Below the pieces are notes generated by a model. It was not told the origin of the DNA and searched no databases. It saw only the letters and a program-made list of their open reading frames with translations. Below, one piece after another: positions 21,304 through 33,269 of a stretch of 64,000 nt of DNA. Each line of letters begins with the position of its first letter. Within the stretch, counting starts at the first letter, position 1. Both the position numbers and the translations under genes were made by a program. The stretch is taken from assembly GCA_037176705.1 (NCBI GenBank), contig CM073886.1, forward strand, positions 93,364,501-93,428,500, written 5' to 3'. This stretch comes from Molossus alvarezi (taxonomy: Eukaryota; Chordata; Mammalia; Chiroptera; Molossidae).

Positions 21304-22790
21304 AAACAATAAAATGACTTATAATAATAGCCTGAGAAGATTGAGTCATGGGTCCACACACAGCACAGGCATTTTTACATCTATTTTGGCCATTCAGGAG
21401 TTTTTATCATTTTCTGATTCTTAGTCTTCTTTGGTATATTCAGACTCATCTCGCAAAAGAATGCCTAGTCCCAGCCTTCTCTGCTAGAACCTTTGAGGAT
21501 GGTCACAGAAGCCCTAGTTAAGAGTGGAGCCCCTGTACCCATATGTTATTCTACATAGAAACAGAATTGCCTCGAATGGAGGAAAATCTGCTCTCTCACT
21601 CTCAGAGTAGCTCCATGAACTCATATTTCTGGAAAACTTTGAACAAATGCATTTGCTGTGGTGCTGTCCTGTGCAGGATCAGGCCCCGCCTGTGCTCGCA
21701 GTGCGCAAACCTCCCTGCCCAGCTTCCTAACCAAGTTTCCCGCAAGTTACACGGAAGGGGACCCACTGCCCTGGTAGCCCGGCTGCATCCCATAGATGGC
21801 AGTAAACTCACTTTCTAGCACTTTTCTCCATCTGCATTGAAATCTGACTCCTTCAGGGAAAGAAAATGAATGCAGAAACTGTGGAGTAATAATTAGCAAA
21901 CAGACTCCAGTCATTTGAAAAATTGGCAAGAAGCCTTATTAAAGGAGGTAATAATAGTCATATTTTGCACTTCTAATAGGGCCTTTTATCTCTAGGCCTC
22001 CAAGAGCCTGTCTGAGTCACGTAAAGGGAAGAAACACAGAGCTAGGTCAGAAGTCAGGAAGCAAGGACTCTGACATTCAGTAAGGCTTTCTCATTTCAAA
22101 CTGAAGGTAGAGTGTCTCCAAGGCATTTAAATCCCAGGAATTTCTGCTGGTTTGAAAAGGAAAGTCAAGCAATGCATTGTGAGACAAACGGCCCATTCCT
22201 GGGTTACTACGGAAAACATGCTTTTCTCAAGTTGTTTTCCTATGAAAATAACAACAGAGCTTTAAATACTTAGCTTCCTATAAGCCCACGGACAGCACCA
22301 TTATTCACAGGGCCCTAGAAAAACCGAGAAAGCATTTTTATATGCTCTTTCATGTATCAAGGTGTAATTATCAGCACATCTTGTATTTATTCCTGTGAGG
22401 CTGGAATAAATACTGCTGCTGATGGAAATCAGTCCTGTGAACTCAATATCATTCATTCTTTATCTCTGGCAGGGAAGGCAGCAGAAGAAAACGACTCCTA
22501 ACATGTATACACAGCGAAAAGACTTAAATCTACAAGATACGGCTGTCCTCCTTGTCCCACATTCAACCTGTGTCTTCAGTTTCCCACGTAAACCCCAGAT
22601 CTATTGAAATCTTAGAACATTAAAATTCTCCTTCATTGTTGTCAAGGTTTAGTCACTTGACAACCACAAGACAGACGCCCTGACTATTTGAGGGAACGTA
22701 GGTTTGGGAATAAAGAAGAGCAGCTTTTCCTGGTGCATTAAAACTTGCTTGGGGCTTGGTAGCAAGAATGTGTTTTATAATAACCATTTT
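21304..22790. other. Unassigned single-copy sequence
   Basis: No repeat is recognised. The part 22200-22420 is AT-rich with 'gtgtaattatcagcacatct' and similar homeodomain-like cores and could be a conserved element. A small CpG-containing patch lies near 21680-21785. Confidence 0.4.
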
Positions 22791-22965
22791 TTGGCCGTGT
22801 CACTTTGACTTAGGGCAAGCTAATTAACCTCTCAGAGCATCAATTTCTTCACTGTAGTAATTCCTACCTCATGAAAGATGGCTAAAGGATTCAGTGAAAT
22901 CATGAATGTAAAACATTTAGCATAGCACCTGTCAGTAGGTTTTCAATAACTATTAGTCATTAAAA
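22791..22965 (+). mobile_element. MIR SINE relic
   Basis: Text 'tgacttagggcaagctaatt' (22807), 'aacctctcagagcatcaatt' (22827), 'ttcctacctcatg' and 'tagcatagcacctgtcag' follow the MIR order to its 3' end. Confidence 0.88.
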
Positions 22966-22969
22966 AATA

Positions 22970-23032
22970 GACACGCGCACGTGCAAAAATGCATATGAGA
23001 GACACACATGCGTGCACACACACACACACACA
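22970..23032. repeat. (CA)n and alternating purine-pyrimidine tract
   Basis: 'acacgcgcacgtgca', then 'acacatgcgtgcacacacac' to a CA run. It is almost wholly alternating purine/pyrimidine, so it could adopt Z-DNA. Confidence 0.85.
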
Positions 23033-24840
23033 GATTTGAATTTCTATTGATTTAGGTAAATTGGTTCAAATCCTCAAATTCTGAACCCATCAGTCCTCCT
23101 TACAATTCCTACAAGTTCATGACCTCACATCCTCTTGATTTCTTCAAATTCTAAATCCAAGAGTCTCAGATTAATCAACTGCCCAGCCAGCTAGTACATA
23201 GGAAAATGGCTTCTCAGCCATTTTACACATGAAAAAATCTCATTCAGTCTCACAAATACTGTGAATCTGGTCAATTGAATAGCGACTTACATTTGAGAAG
23301 AGATCAGATCTCCCACCTCTTGGCTTTCTGTCATTCTCCTGACTCCCCACCATGCCCCACTATCTTCCAAAAGTGTAGTCTTGAGATATGGAACTCACCC
23401 CCCATGCAGCCCCATCCCTGGGAGGGGTAGCCCAGTCCTTCCCTACCCTCTCCTACTGCTTTTCAGGTGGAAAACAGCTCAACCCAACCAACCAGATTGT
23501 TCCAACTTTCCTGGGATTTTGGGAAATACAACTTCTTTTCTATTACCTTATGATGATGAATTCACTATAAAATTCAGTAGTCAACATTCCCATAGACAAT
23601 GCTGTTTCCTTTCTTCTGTGGAACAATCTATTTTTCTACATTTAGATATAAAAGCATACCTAACACAGTATGTATAGAACATACAGTATGTAAGCACAGT
23701 AACATTATTTATTTCATACTCAAGGAGTCATTTCTACATCACAACTATTTTCTAAGGGTTACATAGTATTGTTTGGTTTTTGTTTCTTAGACTTTTAACG
23801 CTGTATGTAAATTTTTTCTGATTACTGCATTCATCTTGGTCAGATTGTTTTTTGGTTTTTTGGGAGTTACTGTGTCTGGTTGTTGGGTTTTCGTTCTCCC
23901 CCCCTCTAGGCTTTTGTCTTCTTATCCTTTTTTGCTGTTACCAATGTATACTGTCTCCAGAAGTTATCCTTGCACCGTGGTTCCCTTCTGCAGCTTGCAG
24001 TCTACTGGCTGATGAAAGAAGGCAAACGTTGAAGGTGGAGTCAAAGTCAAGACCACTGGCACAGAGTCCCTCAGGACGCTCCTAGGAGCAGAGCGTGGAG
24101 GCTTGGATCCAGAGACTCTCTTCTAGGTATGTGAAGTGGCTCAGTCCTCTTTGTGTTGAGCTCTCCTGGTTCTTCAATGGGTTTTAGATTATTTAAACCA
24201 TAGGAGAAATTATCTGAGAGGAGAGATAGGTTACTATATTGTTTTCCCATCAATCTCATTTTCAAACTCCAGATCAATGACGTCTGAGGGCTGAGGGCTG
24301 GTTGGTTCTCACAGCTGCCTTCCACGGAGCGCTGGCCCTGGGATGTCCCACTCTCAGACTTATGTCTGACGAAAATTGTAAGTCAAAATATTTCCTGTGA
24401 AGGCAAAAATAAGCATTTCACTAAAGTAAATCAGTAAGGCTAAATAATTTTGTATGATCAGATTATACCTCTATACCATACTGTCATAGTTTAATCTAAG
24501 AAAATATTTTTCCTTTCTACATCTCCTCCTTCCTTTGTCCATACTTCTTTCCTCTCTCTTTTTTCTCCTTTATTTGTCTACAGATCAGCGAGTCTCTGTG
24601 TCACTGATGGCAGGGAAAAGGAGGGTCCTGAAATGCTTTACAGTTAGGCCGAGGCAATCACACTATTAATAAATGCTAGTAGCAAGAACATTTTTCCTTT
24701 CTAACTTTGAAAGTAACTATGCTAATTAAAAAAAACAAAACACCTTAGTATCTTGCAGGATTTTCACAGTATGAGCATGTGTCTCCAAAGTTTCACGTTA
24801 TTAGCACTTGAAAATTAAGCCCTTCCTATAGTTCAGGGAG
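23033..24840. other. Unassigned single-copy sequence
   Basis: No repeat family or coding signal is recognised in this 1.8 kb. Several T-rich runs lie near 23840-23880. Confidence 0.45.
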
Positions 24841-24849
24841 CAGTTACGA

Positions 24850-25400
24850 TTCTCGCAGCGTGTGAGCTCCAGGGCAGAGGCTGACAGCAAACAGACCCGT
24901 GCATGACTGTCACTCAGAGATTCTCTGGCTGCTGAGCCTGGTACAGGACAGGTGGCCCGTCAGGCACCCCGAGTCCATGCTGAGTGTGTATCATTGCTGA
25001 AACGTTCCTTCCTTGCTGGTCCGACTCTGCACGCTTTTCTCTTCGGCACAGCGCCATCGCAGTCGAGGTCAGAGCCTGGCCACCCGGGCGAACATTCTGA
25101 CCTTGGCTGAGTTACCTAAGCTCTTTGTGCCTCCGTGTGTTCATCTCTAAACAGTAGAGACTAATAGTGTTGGCCTTACAGGGTTGTTTTAAAGTTAATG
25201 GAATTAGTAAGTGTAAGATCCTCCGAACGAAGCCTGAAACAGGGTAGCACGACGCCAGCGTTGGTTCGGCCTGTGCTCAGAGGCGAGACCAAGGCCTCCA
25301 GATTGAGGACCCGCAGCTGCCGTGGGGGCTGAAGCGCGTGGGATCTGGACCAGTCTCACGTGGACTGCGGCGCTCGCCCTCTCACATCCTTAGTCAAAGC
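24850..25400. other. CpG-enriched segment overlapping a MIR
   Basis: About 29 CpGs by hand count in 550 bp, denser near 24980-25080 and 25215-25380. It brackets a MIR relic. No TATA, exon or repeat other than MIR is recognised. Confidence 0.35.
25060..25262 (+). mobile_element. MIR SINE relic
   Basis: 'gaccttggctgagttaccta' (25099), 'gtgttcatctctaaacagta', 'ggccttacagggttgtttta' (25171) and 'aatggaattagtaagtgtaa' follow MIR to near its 3' end. Confidence 0.85.
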
Positions 25401-25530
25401 CTCTAAGCTTGTTTCTTTATCTGCACAAGGAGGTTAGTTATAATATCTGCCCATGGGGCTGGTGTGAGGATGAAGTGCATGCAGAGAGCCCACAGGATGT
25501 CGATGCATAGGCAGGGCTCCATGAACAGTA
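25380..25530 (+). mobile_element. Second MIR relic
   Basis: 'tctaagcttgtttctttatc' (25401), 'aatatctgcccatggggctg' (25442) and 'ggtgtgaggatgaa' resemble the central and 3' MIR parts. Confidence 0.65.
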
Positions 25531-25950
25531 GCCTGGGAGATGTGGAGCGGGAGGAGGTCGGTGACTTCTACAGGCAGCTTCCATGTCTTCCTCTGGGAAG
25601 GGGAACCAGCTAAGCCCTTCTCTGGGAACTAAGGAAAGCATTTACACAGCCCTTTCTGTGCTGGGGCTGGCGGTGAGGGACAGACTGAGAGGAGAGCAAC
25701 TGAAAGCACAATAAGACTTGGGGGTGCTGCCAAATCTTGCAGACACCTCCAGAAGGGAAGTTCTGAGTTTTACCCTGCAGCCCCTCATCAGCAGTAAAGC
25801 CCCTACGCCAGGGAGATAAAGAAATAGCCCAGGTACAGGTCTCAGAACACGGCAGACAAGGTCCTAGAAGAAGCTAGGATTTTCTTTTCTGGGTTTCTTT
25901 TCATTCTCAAACCCATTTCCTTGAAAGGGCTGGAGAGGGTGACGGGGATG
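25531..25950. other. Unassigned sequence
   Basis: I recognise no repeat or coding signal. Confidence 0.4.
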
Positions 25951-26450
25951 GTTTGGCTTTAGTGCTGCTCCTTCGTTCACCTGGAACGTCTTCCTCCCTT
26001 GCCCTCTTGGAAAACTCCTACCTTCCTTTCAAGGACAAGTTCCGATGTCAATCCAGAAGGCCAGGCCTCTTTAGCTGTGCCTGTGTGTTACGGAGGTAGG
26101 AGGGGTTGGGAGAGGCCATGACAATCGAGAAATCGCTGCTTACCTGGGACAGCTGGGGTTTCTATTTGCCACAAATAACCCAGATGAATTTTGTACCTGT
26201 TGTGACTTGTAGTCGTCCTAAGTGCCTAGATGGGATGGGAAGACATTAAATAGACAGTTGTAACTTTATAAGAATTTGAAGGTCTGTATTAAACAATTAA
26301 ACTTCTCTTCTGCCCAGGATTGATCATAAAGATCTGCTGGCAAAGCAGTGCCCCTTGAGGGTAGAGACCCTGCCTTGCCCATCTTTGACTCCTGCCAGCC
26401 CTGCGTGCCTAGCACACAGCCTGGCACAGAAGTTGTCCAACAGTGCTGTG
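25951..26450 (+). mobile_element. L2 3' portion
   Basis: 'tcacctggaacgtcttcctc' (25977), 'tttcaaggacaagttccgat', 'aggccaggcctctttagctg' (26058), then 'ccttgagggtagagaccctg' (26353) and 'gtgcctagcacacagcctgg' (26405) follow the L2 3' UTR in order. Confidence 0.75.
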
Positions 26451-26999
26451 TGGACAAAGCTCCCTCTTTTCCCTAAGCCCAACCTGTCTCTCTGTCATAC
26501 ATCTTCCAAATGCATCACACCTCTTGGATCATCTAAATCATCTACAACTTTTCTTGTATTTTTCATATCCGCCAAACTTATCACCTATCCTCACTTCTTC
26601 CCAAGTATCTCCCTGGCCTGGCCCACACAGTTTCTCATAAAGCATAATTGTAATTCCCCTTACTTCTCATTCAAGTTCATCAACACTCCTTTTAACATGC
26701 TGCCCACGGAATCGAACTCCTCCTCCCCTCCTCCGGCCTGCTGCCCTTCTGCCTTCTTGTCTCTTTGCTAATTGAACTACCCGTCATTTATGCTGGCCAC
26801 TTCAGGGTTCTTAGCTGCACCTCCTCCATCATCTCCTCCGTCCACCTCTCGTCAGGCACTAAGTCCTATTGATTGTTCCAACTAAATATTGAACAACTAT
26901 AGTAGGTATTCAGACAGTATATGGTGAAGGAATATAAATGAATAAAATCATCACTTTATATTCATTCCTGCTACTTCCTACTTGAGCAAAGATTTTGTT
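26451..26999. other. Unassigned, possibly more L2-like sequence
   Basis: Pyrimidine-rich. The end 'aactatagtaggtattcag' near 26895 resembles an L2/MIR tail but is too weak to call. Confidence 0.35.
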
Positions 27000-27270
27000 T
27001 TGCTTTGCTTTTATTTCTAAATATTTCAAATGTACAGCAAAGTTGAAAGAAATATACCACTATACCCTTCCCCCAGATTCATCAATTGTTAACATTTTGC
27101 CTCAATTGCTTCCTCTTTCTCTCCTCCCAACACACACACACAACCACACACACTCACTTAAAATATAAAGTAAGGAAGCTGCAGGTATTGTGACATATCA
27201 TCTGTAAATACTGCAGCACACATCTCCTAAGAACTATGAAATTCTCCACAAATTATTTCCCACAAATACC
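27000..27270 (-). mobile_element. Old LINE-1 3' UTR fragment
   Basis: The plus strand reads as antisense L1M 3' end: 'ttatttctaaatatttcaaa', 'gtacagcaaagttgaaagaa' (27031), 'ccccagattcatcaattgtt' (27071), 'aacattttgcctcaattgct', then 'atctgtaaatactgcagcac'. Confidence 0.7.
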
Positions 27271-27292
27271 TTTAGAGTGAGGACTTATAAGC

Positions 27293-27331
27293 TGGGGTTT
27301 AGGGGTGGATTTTAGGGATGGATTTTAGGGA
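27293..27331. repeat. 13-bp minisatellite, three units
   Basis: Units: 'tggggtttagggg' (27293-27305), 'tggattttaggga' (27306-27318) and the same again (27319-27331). Confidence 0.85.
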
Positions 27332-27563
27332 AGGTCCATGAAATCATATGCAAAATCGTGACTGTATGAGTAGATTTTCAGAGGAAGTTCACAGCCTTCA
27401 TCAGAGGCTCAACCCTCCAAATGCGTGCAGGCCCCGCCCTAGTCTCTGCCTCTGTAACTCAACTAGGGAGCGATATGGTCAGTTATAGGTTTTCAGCTAT
27501 CTCAAACTAGTGATAATTCATATGTACATAAACTGTATTCAATGACTTCCTAATGACTGCATG

Positions 27564-27776
27564 AGAAAGGTTTGTTTTTTTTAAATAAAGTTTTTTTTTT
27601 TCAACTTCTTGATTTTTTTTAGAGAAAGAGGAAAGGAGAAAGATAGAGGGAGAGAAAGAAACATGATTTGTTGTTCCACCCATTTATGCATTCATTGGTT
27701 GATTCTTGCAGATGCCCTGACCAGGACAATGCTCCAACCAACTGAGCTATCCAGCCAGAGCAAGAAAGTTGTTTCT
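27564..27776 (-). mobile_element. Older bat SINE (second architecture)
   Basis: On the minus strand the element runs from 27762 ('tgctctggctggatagctca') leftward through 'agaatcaaccaatgaatgca', 'gtggaacaacaaatcatgtt', a CT-rich stretch and an A-rich tail near 27580. Approximate flanks 'agaaaggtttgttt' and 'agaaagttgtttc' suggest a target duplication. It has the same body type as the split element at 9317-9716. Confidence 0.82.
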
Positions 27777-29099
27777 CAGTGTTTCCACTCTCTTCTTTCA
27801 TAGTTCCCCTCTCCCCAAAGGCAACTGGCCAGCTGTCCCCACCAGGCCACGCTCTGAGCTTCACTTCACTCCACTCCCACTTCTTCGCCTTGTCCCATCA
27901 GTTGCCTTGGCCTCTGGGAAGCTGCCCCAATGCTGTCCCCACTTGCTTCTGTCTGCATTTTGTACATTCTTCTATTATATTAGTTATCACATTTACTGTG
28001 CTGGTTTGTTCAGTGACATTGTGAAGCGCTCAACATAAGAATACATGGATGTATGAGGAAGGATCTGAGCCCTGGTGATCACCTGGCCGCCGGCCTGCTC
28101 TGTTCTCTGAGGCGTGTTCGCACTGACTGGGTGGGCGGTCCTGACCTCAGACCCCTGTTTTGCCTTCACCAGTGGCTTCTGTGTCTCCCTGTATGATACT
28201 CTCGGCTCCTCTAATTTGGGAAGATTACCCCATACCCACATCCCTACTGTCCCTTGATTGTCCAAATTCAACCCCTTGAAAAGACAGCCCTACAGTCAGA
28301 CATGGTAAAGATTTCACAAGATTTAGAGAGGCAGAGACGCCAGGAAATGGATGTTTGTCCCGGCACTGGGACACCAGGAGAAGGAAATGAAGCCAGTCCC
28401 AAGGCCTTGTGAGAAAGCACTAAGCCGTACTGTAGGGCTGCGGCCACTGGGAGCAGAACTTGAGGCTGAACAGGGCAAGCTGGCGCCGGAGAGGTCACAG
28501 GTACCCAGGCGGCTTTCCTGCACAGCCTGGAGCCGTTTTCTTTGATTTTTCCAGGGTGATTCCATTGTGCATCTCCAACATTGGTACTAACACTTCTAAT
28601 CTAGAAATCAGATCCCGACTTGCAAGGATGGCAAGCAGCTGGCCTCCTGGCTGCAGTCCAGATCTGCAGCACAGGTGAGAGACCTGCATTGTTATGACTC
28701 CAAAGCCAAGCATAGTCAAGTGAAACAGCAATGGGTTGGAGAGGAAGGGGTGGCCATTCTATTGTGATTCCACTACCTAGCCAGAGGGATTGCCAAAAAG
28801 GATTCCCCGGAGGGGTTGGGGTTCTGAAGAAAGGGGTTGGGACATCCTGCTGAGCTCCAGCTTCCCCAGAAAACAGCCGCCAGCAGCCCGTGGCCTGTGC
28901 AGGGAAGCTCAAAGGCCAAAGCTGCCTGCTAATGTCAAAGCTGACCTCAGCTGCAGCGCCCTCCTCCTGCCGCTTCCCTGGCGGGTTGGCCCCTGTGGGA
29001 TGTTAGCCCATCTGCTTTCAGAAATGTGGCTGCTCAGCCCTCCTCCCCCAATGGCTGTCTTCCTCTCCCCCCGCAGGAGCACCTGGGCTCCCGGTGAGG
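27777..29099. other. Unassigned sequence
   Basis: GC-moderate single-copy sequence with many short overlapping open frames on both strands, none recognisable. No repeat family is seen. Confidence 0.4.
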
Positions 29100-29600
29100 G
29101 ATGTTTCTGAAGGGATTCAATCCCCGGTGCTCCAATCAGAATGCATTACCAGGCAGGGTGCATCAGCTCAGCGGTTCGGTTTCCACAATAAATCTCCTTG
29201 CTTTCATGAGTTTAAATCAGACTTAAAACATCGCCCTTAATGTTCTTTTAATGCAGTTTTCTTCTGAATGAGTTCCCTTTAGGTTCGGTCCTTGTCATTA
29301 ATACACTCTCTTGGCAAAGGAAGGAGGGCTCTTTGAGGAAAGCCAGTGTAGGAAACCAGTGGAATTGCCTTGGTGATGCCAGGAGCCTCTTTTGCATTTT
29401 ACAAGGACACTTGAGAAAACAAAACTCTCTGACCGTAAATTTAATTTTCTCTTGACAGCCTCAGTGTCCCTGCAGCCCCAGAAGTTATCCATTACTTCTT
29501 TCTTCTGTAATTAAAAATCAAGGGGGGGAAAATGTACAGGATTAACAGGTTCTAATTTTCATTGATGAGTTCTAAGAGCTTATCAATAATGGGATCAGAA
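29100..29600. promoter_or_regulatory. Candidate conserved non-coding element
   Basis: Non-repetitive and AT-rich in a GC-moderate setting, with several TAAT-type homeodomain cores: 'gcattacc' 29142, 'tttaatgcag' 29249, 'tcattaatac' 29296, 'ctgtaattaaaaat' 29505, 'cttatcaataatgg' 29579. This texture is typical of developmental enhancers. Without cross-species alignment it is only a suggestion. Confidence 0.3.
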
Positions 29601-30690
29601 AAGCCGCTTCGCTTTAGCTCTGTGTTTCCAGGGTGTCTGATTTTGATGGAGAATCTTGCTGAGGATGGAAAATGCTGGTTTCCCAAGGAGTCCCACTGCC
29701 AAAGTCAGGAAGGAGACGAGGTGGGGCAGGCCAAGCAAGTGTGTAGCAGGAGGGAGCAGAAGAGCGGCCGGGGCTTGCAACTTTTACAGACTCAGCATTT
29801 GGGCTCGGGGGAGCTGATTATAGGGAAAGATTAAACAGCCTGTCTTTCTCACACATGTTCCTTCTCTATGGATGGCTTCTGCAGGAAAGGAGCGTGTACA
29901 TATCTGCTTAGGGGGAAGAAAGATATTTCCAATTAAAAGAATATTGGTGGTAATTTCTTTTGAGTTATACATTTGTAGATATAAATACTTTATCAGGGGA
30001 TGGGGCATCCATCCTGTTTATCATCCACAGGGAAGTAGCTAAGCATGGGGTTCTTCGAGACACACTGAGCTGATCGATAGCATCTGGGCTGTGTCATTTC
30101 AAAAGCTGTGACACACAGGCTCCCAGTGAATATGACAGGCATGTGATGGGAATGAGCTACCTAATTGACATGCACAGGTTCCACAAAACTCCTAAATAGT
30201 CAGGCACAGGAATGATTCAACTAGGATTTATTTTTTTTAAAGATAGGGCAGGTAAAGCTTAGATACCATGAAGCAGGAGCCCTAGCACTGGGTCTTGAGG
30301 TTCTACTGCAGAAGAACTGAGGCCCCTGCTGTGCTCAACAGGGTTGGGCTCAAGTTTCAGGCAGAAATTGCATGATTTGGTTCCAAAGCTTGCTTGCTTA
30401 GAGCTGGAGACCAGAAAATGCACAGGATAGCAGAATCAGCCAGCAGCTGGGGATTCTGTCAAAATGATACCAACTCAGCTCCTGCCACAAAAAACCTCTT
30501 AAACCAAGGCTAGAGAATCACAGGCTTCTGAGTTGCCCACTCCCAGGGGTCACCTCTTTGGGGCATCCTGCCAGCCTTCCTGCCAAGCACCCCTCCTCCC
30601 CCAGCGAGGACAGGTCGCACCGCTGAGAAGTCTGGGCACTGAGGGCAGTTTTGTCTCCAGGGCAGCCTCACCTATAATGTCTCCTCTTAG
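29601..30690. other. Unassigned sequence
   Basis: I recognise no repeat or coding signal. Confidence 0.4.
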
Positions 30691-30962
30691 AGGGGATATT
30701 ATATGGATGGGTAAGAGCATGGACTTCCGTCAATTGGTCAGGTTTGAACAAAAGAGTCCACTCTTATGAGCTGTGTGATCTTGGGCCAGTTCCTTAAGCA
30801 TGAGCCTCCATGGGCTTTTCTGTAAGACACGATTATTTTAGTCCTATCACATAGAACCATTATGAGGATTAAATGAGTGAATACAAATCATGTGGAACAG
30901 TGTCCAGTATGTAGGAGGCACTCAATAAATGTTAGCAACTGAAATATTATGTCATTTAAGCA
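30691..30962 (+). mobile_element. Nearly full-length MIR SINE
   Basis: It runs from 'gggtaagagcatggacttcc' (30709) through 'gagctgtgtgatcttgggcc' (30768) and 'ttatgaggattaaatgagtg' (30861) to 'aggaggcactcaataaatgt' (30912). This is one of the best preserved MIR copies in the window. Confidence 0.92.
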
Positions 30963-31239
30963 GTGATCTTGCCAAAGACAGAGTGACTGCCCTCTCAGAG
31001 CCCTTTCCAACTCTGTGACTTTAAACGGCCAGATGGCCTAACTCACAGCTTTGAAAAAGTGGGGTAGTTGTGGTGGTACACAAGAGGAATTGGGGGAGTT
31101 CGTATGGATGGACACATTAATTCTAATAACTATGCATTTATTGTGTATCAGAAAAAATCAAGTCCATTATTCTCTGAACATTATTGATCAGATTGAAGAT
31201 AAGACATTTACAAAGTGAAATGTTTATCCCTCAGAACCT

Positions 31240-31740
31240 GTGCTACGTGCAACACGGGCAAAATCACGATGACGCTTGAGATGAATCTTAAAGGGTGATT
31301 AAGAATGCCAGAAGGGACTCCGGGCAGGGCCACTGTCTGTGCAAAGGCCCAGGACATAATCCAGTGTAATGGCAGGGACGAGAGATGAGCTGCAGAGGGG
31401 CAGTCGGACAGGGAGGGCCTTACATGCCAAGTTAACACGTTTGCACTTTGTCCCAGGCGTGACGGGGAATGGGGGTGGGTAAGGTTGAAGGGGAGTGGAA
31501 ACAGGAAGCTGGCTAGGACGCTATTGCCAGTTAAGAAACGATGAGGACGTAAAGAGGAGCAGTGGTCCTGGGGAGAGTGAGAGAAGCCGGGAAGTCAAGA
31601 AATCTTTAGAAGGTAAAGAAAGATGCCTAGGATTCTGTCTGGGCATCCAAATAGATACTGTGCCGACAACCAAATCTGATGTGGGGCGGGGGGGTGAGGG
31701 AGATGGTCACTGAGTGAGAGCAGGGGAAATGATGAATGCA
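31240..31740 (-). mobile_element. L2 fragment
   Basis: The plus strand shows antisense L2 3' part: 'gtgcaaaggcccaggacata' (31338), 'gggccttacatgccaagtta' (31416), 'tttgcactttgtcccaggcg' (31440), 'aggacgctattgccagttaa' (31516), 'aaccaaatctgatgtggggc' (31668). Confidence 0.75.
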
Positions 31741-32095
31741 GCTTGGGACTGTGGAATTTGAAGTCCCTGTGGGACTTCAGCAGACAGATCTGGGCCAGAA
31801 TCTAATTTAAAGTCAATGGAGCATGTGGAGAAAGAGGGTGCAGGCTACTCTTTCAAGAGGCTGGAAAAGAGAGGTGAAAGACACCTCTAGAGGATTGGAG
31901 AACCTCGATTATGCTTTATTGGCTGAAGATGAGAAGCAGGTGGGAAGGTGGGGGCCATTAATGTGCAGCAATGCCTCTGAGCCCGGGGCTGGCCTCACTG
32001 GTTCCCGAATGCGAGTGTGTGTGTCTTCTGCACGCTTTTATCTCTCCGCCTGGCCCTGTCCTCCAGCCCACCCTGGCCAGCCTCCTCCTCCTTCC
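31741..32095. other. Unassigned, possibly L2-derived
   Basis: Lies between two L2 copies on the same strand. Some phrases could be further L2 but are not clear. Confidence 0.4.
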
Positions 32096-32109
32096 GTCCA
32101 TCTTTCCTT

Positions 32110-32500
32110 TCTTCCTTCCTTCAGCAAATATTTATTGAGCACCTACTATGTGTTCTAGGAGCAAACAAATAAATGAAAAAGATAATCATGGACCATCTAT
32201 TCGAGTGAAGGGAGGTAACCGATGAACGAAAAAGTAAAATGTAAAGTGCGTGAGATGGAAATAAGTGCTCTTAATAAAGACCGAGCAGGACAGGGAGATA
32301 GGAGAGCCTTGGAGCAGCGGTGAGCCGCCACAGCAAGTAGGGAGGGCAGATACGGCGTTCAGAAGGCGATATCTGAGACCAGAGCTGAAGGAGGTGGAAG
32401 AGGGGGCGATGTGAATGTCAGGGGGAAACGTGTTCTCAGTAGAGGGAGCAGTGAGAGCAAATGCCCTGGGTTAGAAGAAGGCCACAGTGGTTCAAGAAAC
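32110..32500 (-). mobile_element. L2 3'-end fragment, second copy
   Basis: The plus strand has 'aaatatttattgagcaccta' (32126), 'ctatgtgttctagg', then 'agagctgaaggaggtggaag' (32381) and 'gagagcaaatgccctggg' (32453). This is the reverse of the L2 3' end. It restarts at the L2 tail, so it is separate from the copy at 31240-31740. Confidence 0.8.
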
Positions 32501-33265
32501 AGCACAGCAGGCTCACCCTGGACATATTCCTGGCACACTGGGCGCTTAGCCCTGAGTACAATACAGTGCTGTCATTTTATCTCATCTTTCTATCCCCTCT
32601 TGCTCCTAGTCCTTCTTGCCATCAAGCTAATTGCAGTCCCAACTCATGGGGCCCACCTTTCCCCAAACTCATGGGGAACATTTAGGGAATGTAACCTTCT
32701 TTTGGCTTTGGGTATTAACTCTCCCATATTGCTAGCTGGTTTTTCAGTCTGGGAGCCAGGACCTAGGAGTAGTGAGGGAGACCAGGTTGGGGAAGACCAG
32801 GATCATAAATTTAGGCTGAATCTCAGGATAGGGAAAAACCAAATTCCAGTAGTAGAGGGAAGGGTAGGTGACCCTCGTCCTGAATGTGAAGATTGTTTTG
32901 GAACCCTGATTTTGTCTTGTGGGGAAGCCAGGCAAGGAATAGTTTCTGGTGGTTTTCAGATCAAATGTTCACAAAGTCGATTCAGAAAAAGTTGGGCAGT
33001 AGGGCAACTTAGGTAACCAAGAAGATGACAGGAATGTGCTGAAAAGCCAGTGTGTCAGGGTAGGTCCAGCATCAAGTTTCTGAGAAACTCAAGTTCGGGG
33101 TCAAGAGACATAGTTGCCAAAGCTCCTGGGACTCAAGCAGGACTTGGTTCCAACTTGACTGGATCAGGCCTAACTCAGTGGTAAGCAGAGAGTTATCAGT
33201 TTGAGATTCTTTATCCCTCACCAGGGATGAGACTAGTTCCAGTCTTGGCTGGGGTCACTCTTAAT
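32501..33265. other. Unassigned sequence
   Basis: No repeat recognised. A 201-codon open frame (32411-33016, plus) begins inside L2 and resembles no protein. Confidence 0.4.
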
Positions 33266-33269
33266 TGTG

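Noticed and set aside
32411..33016. 201-codon open frame, plus strand
   Set aside because: Starts in an L2 fragment and has no recognisable similarity.
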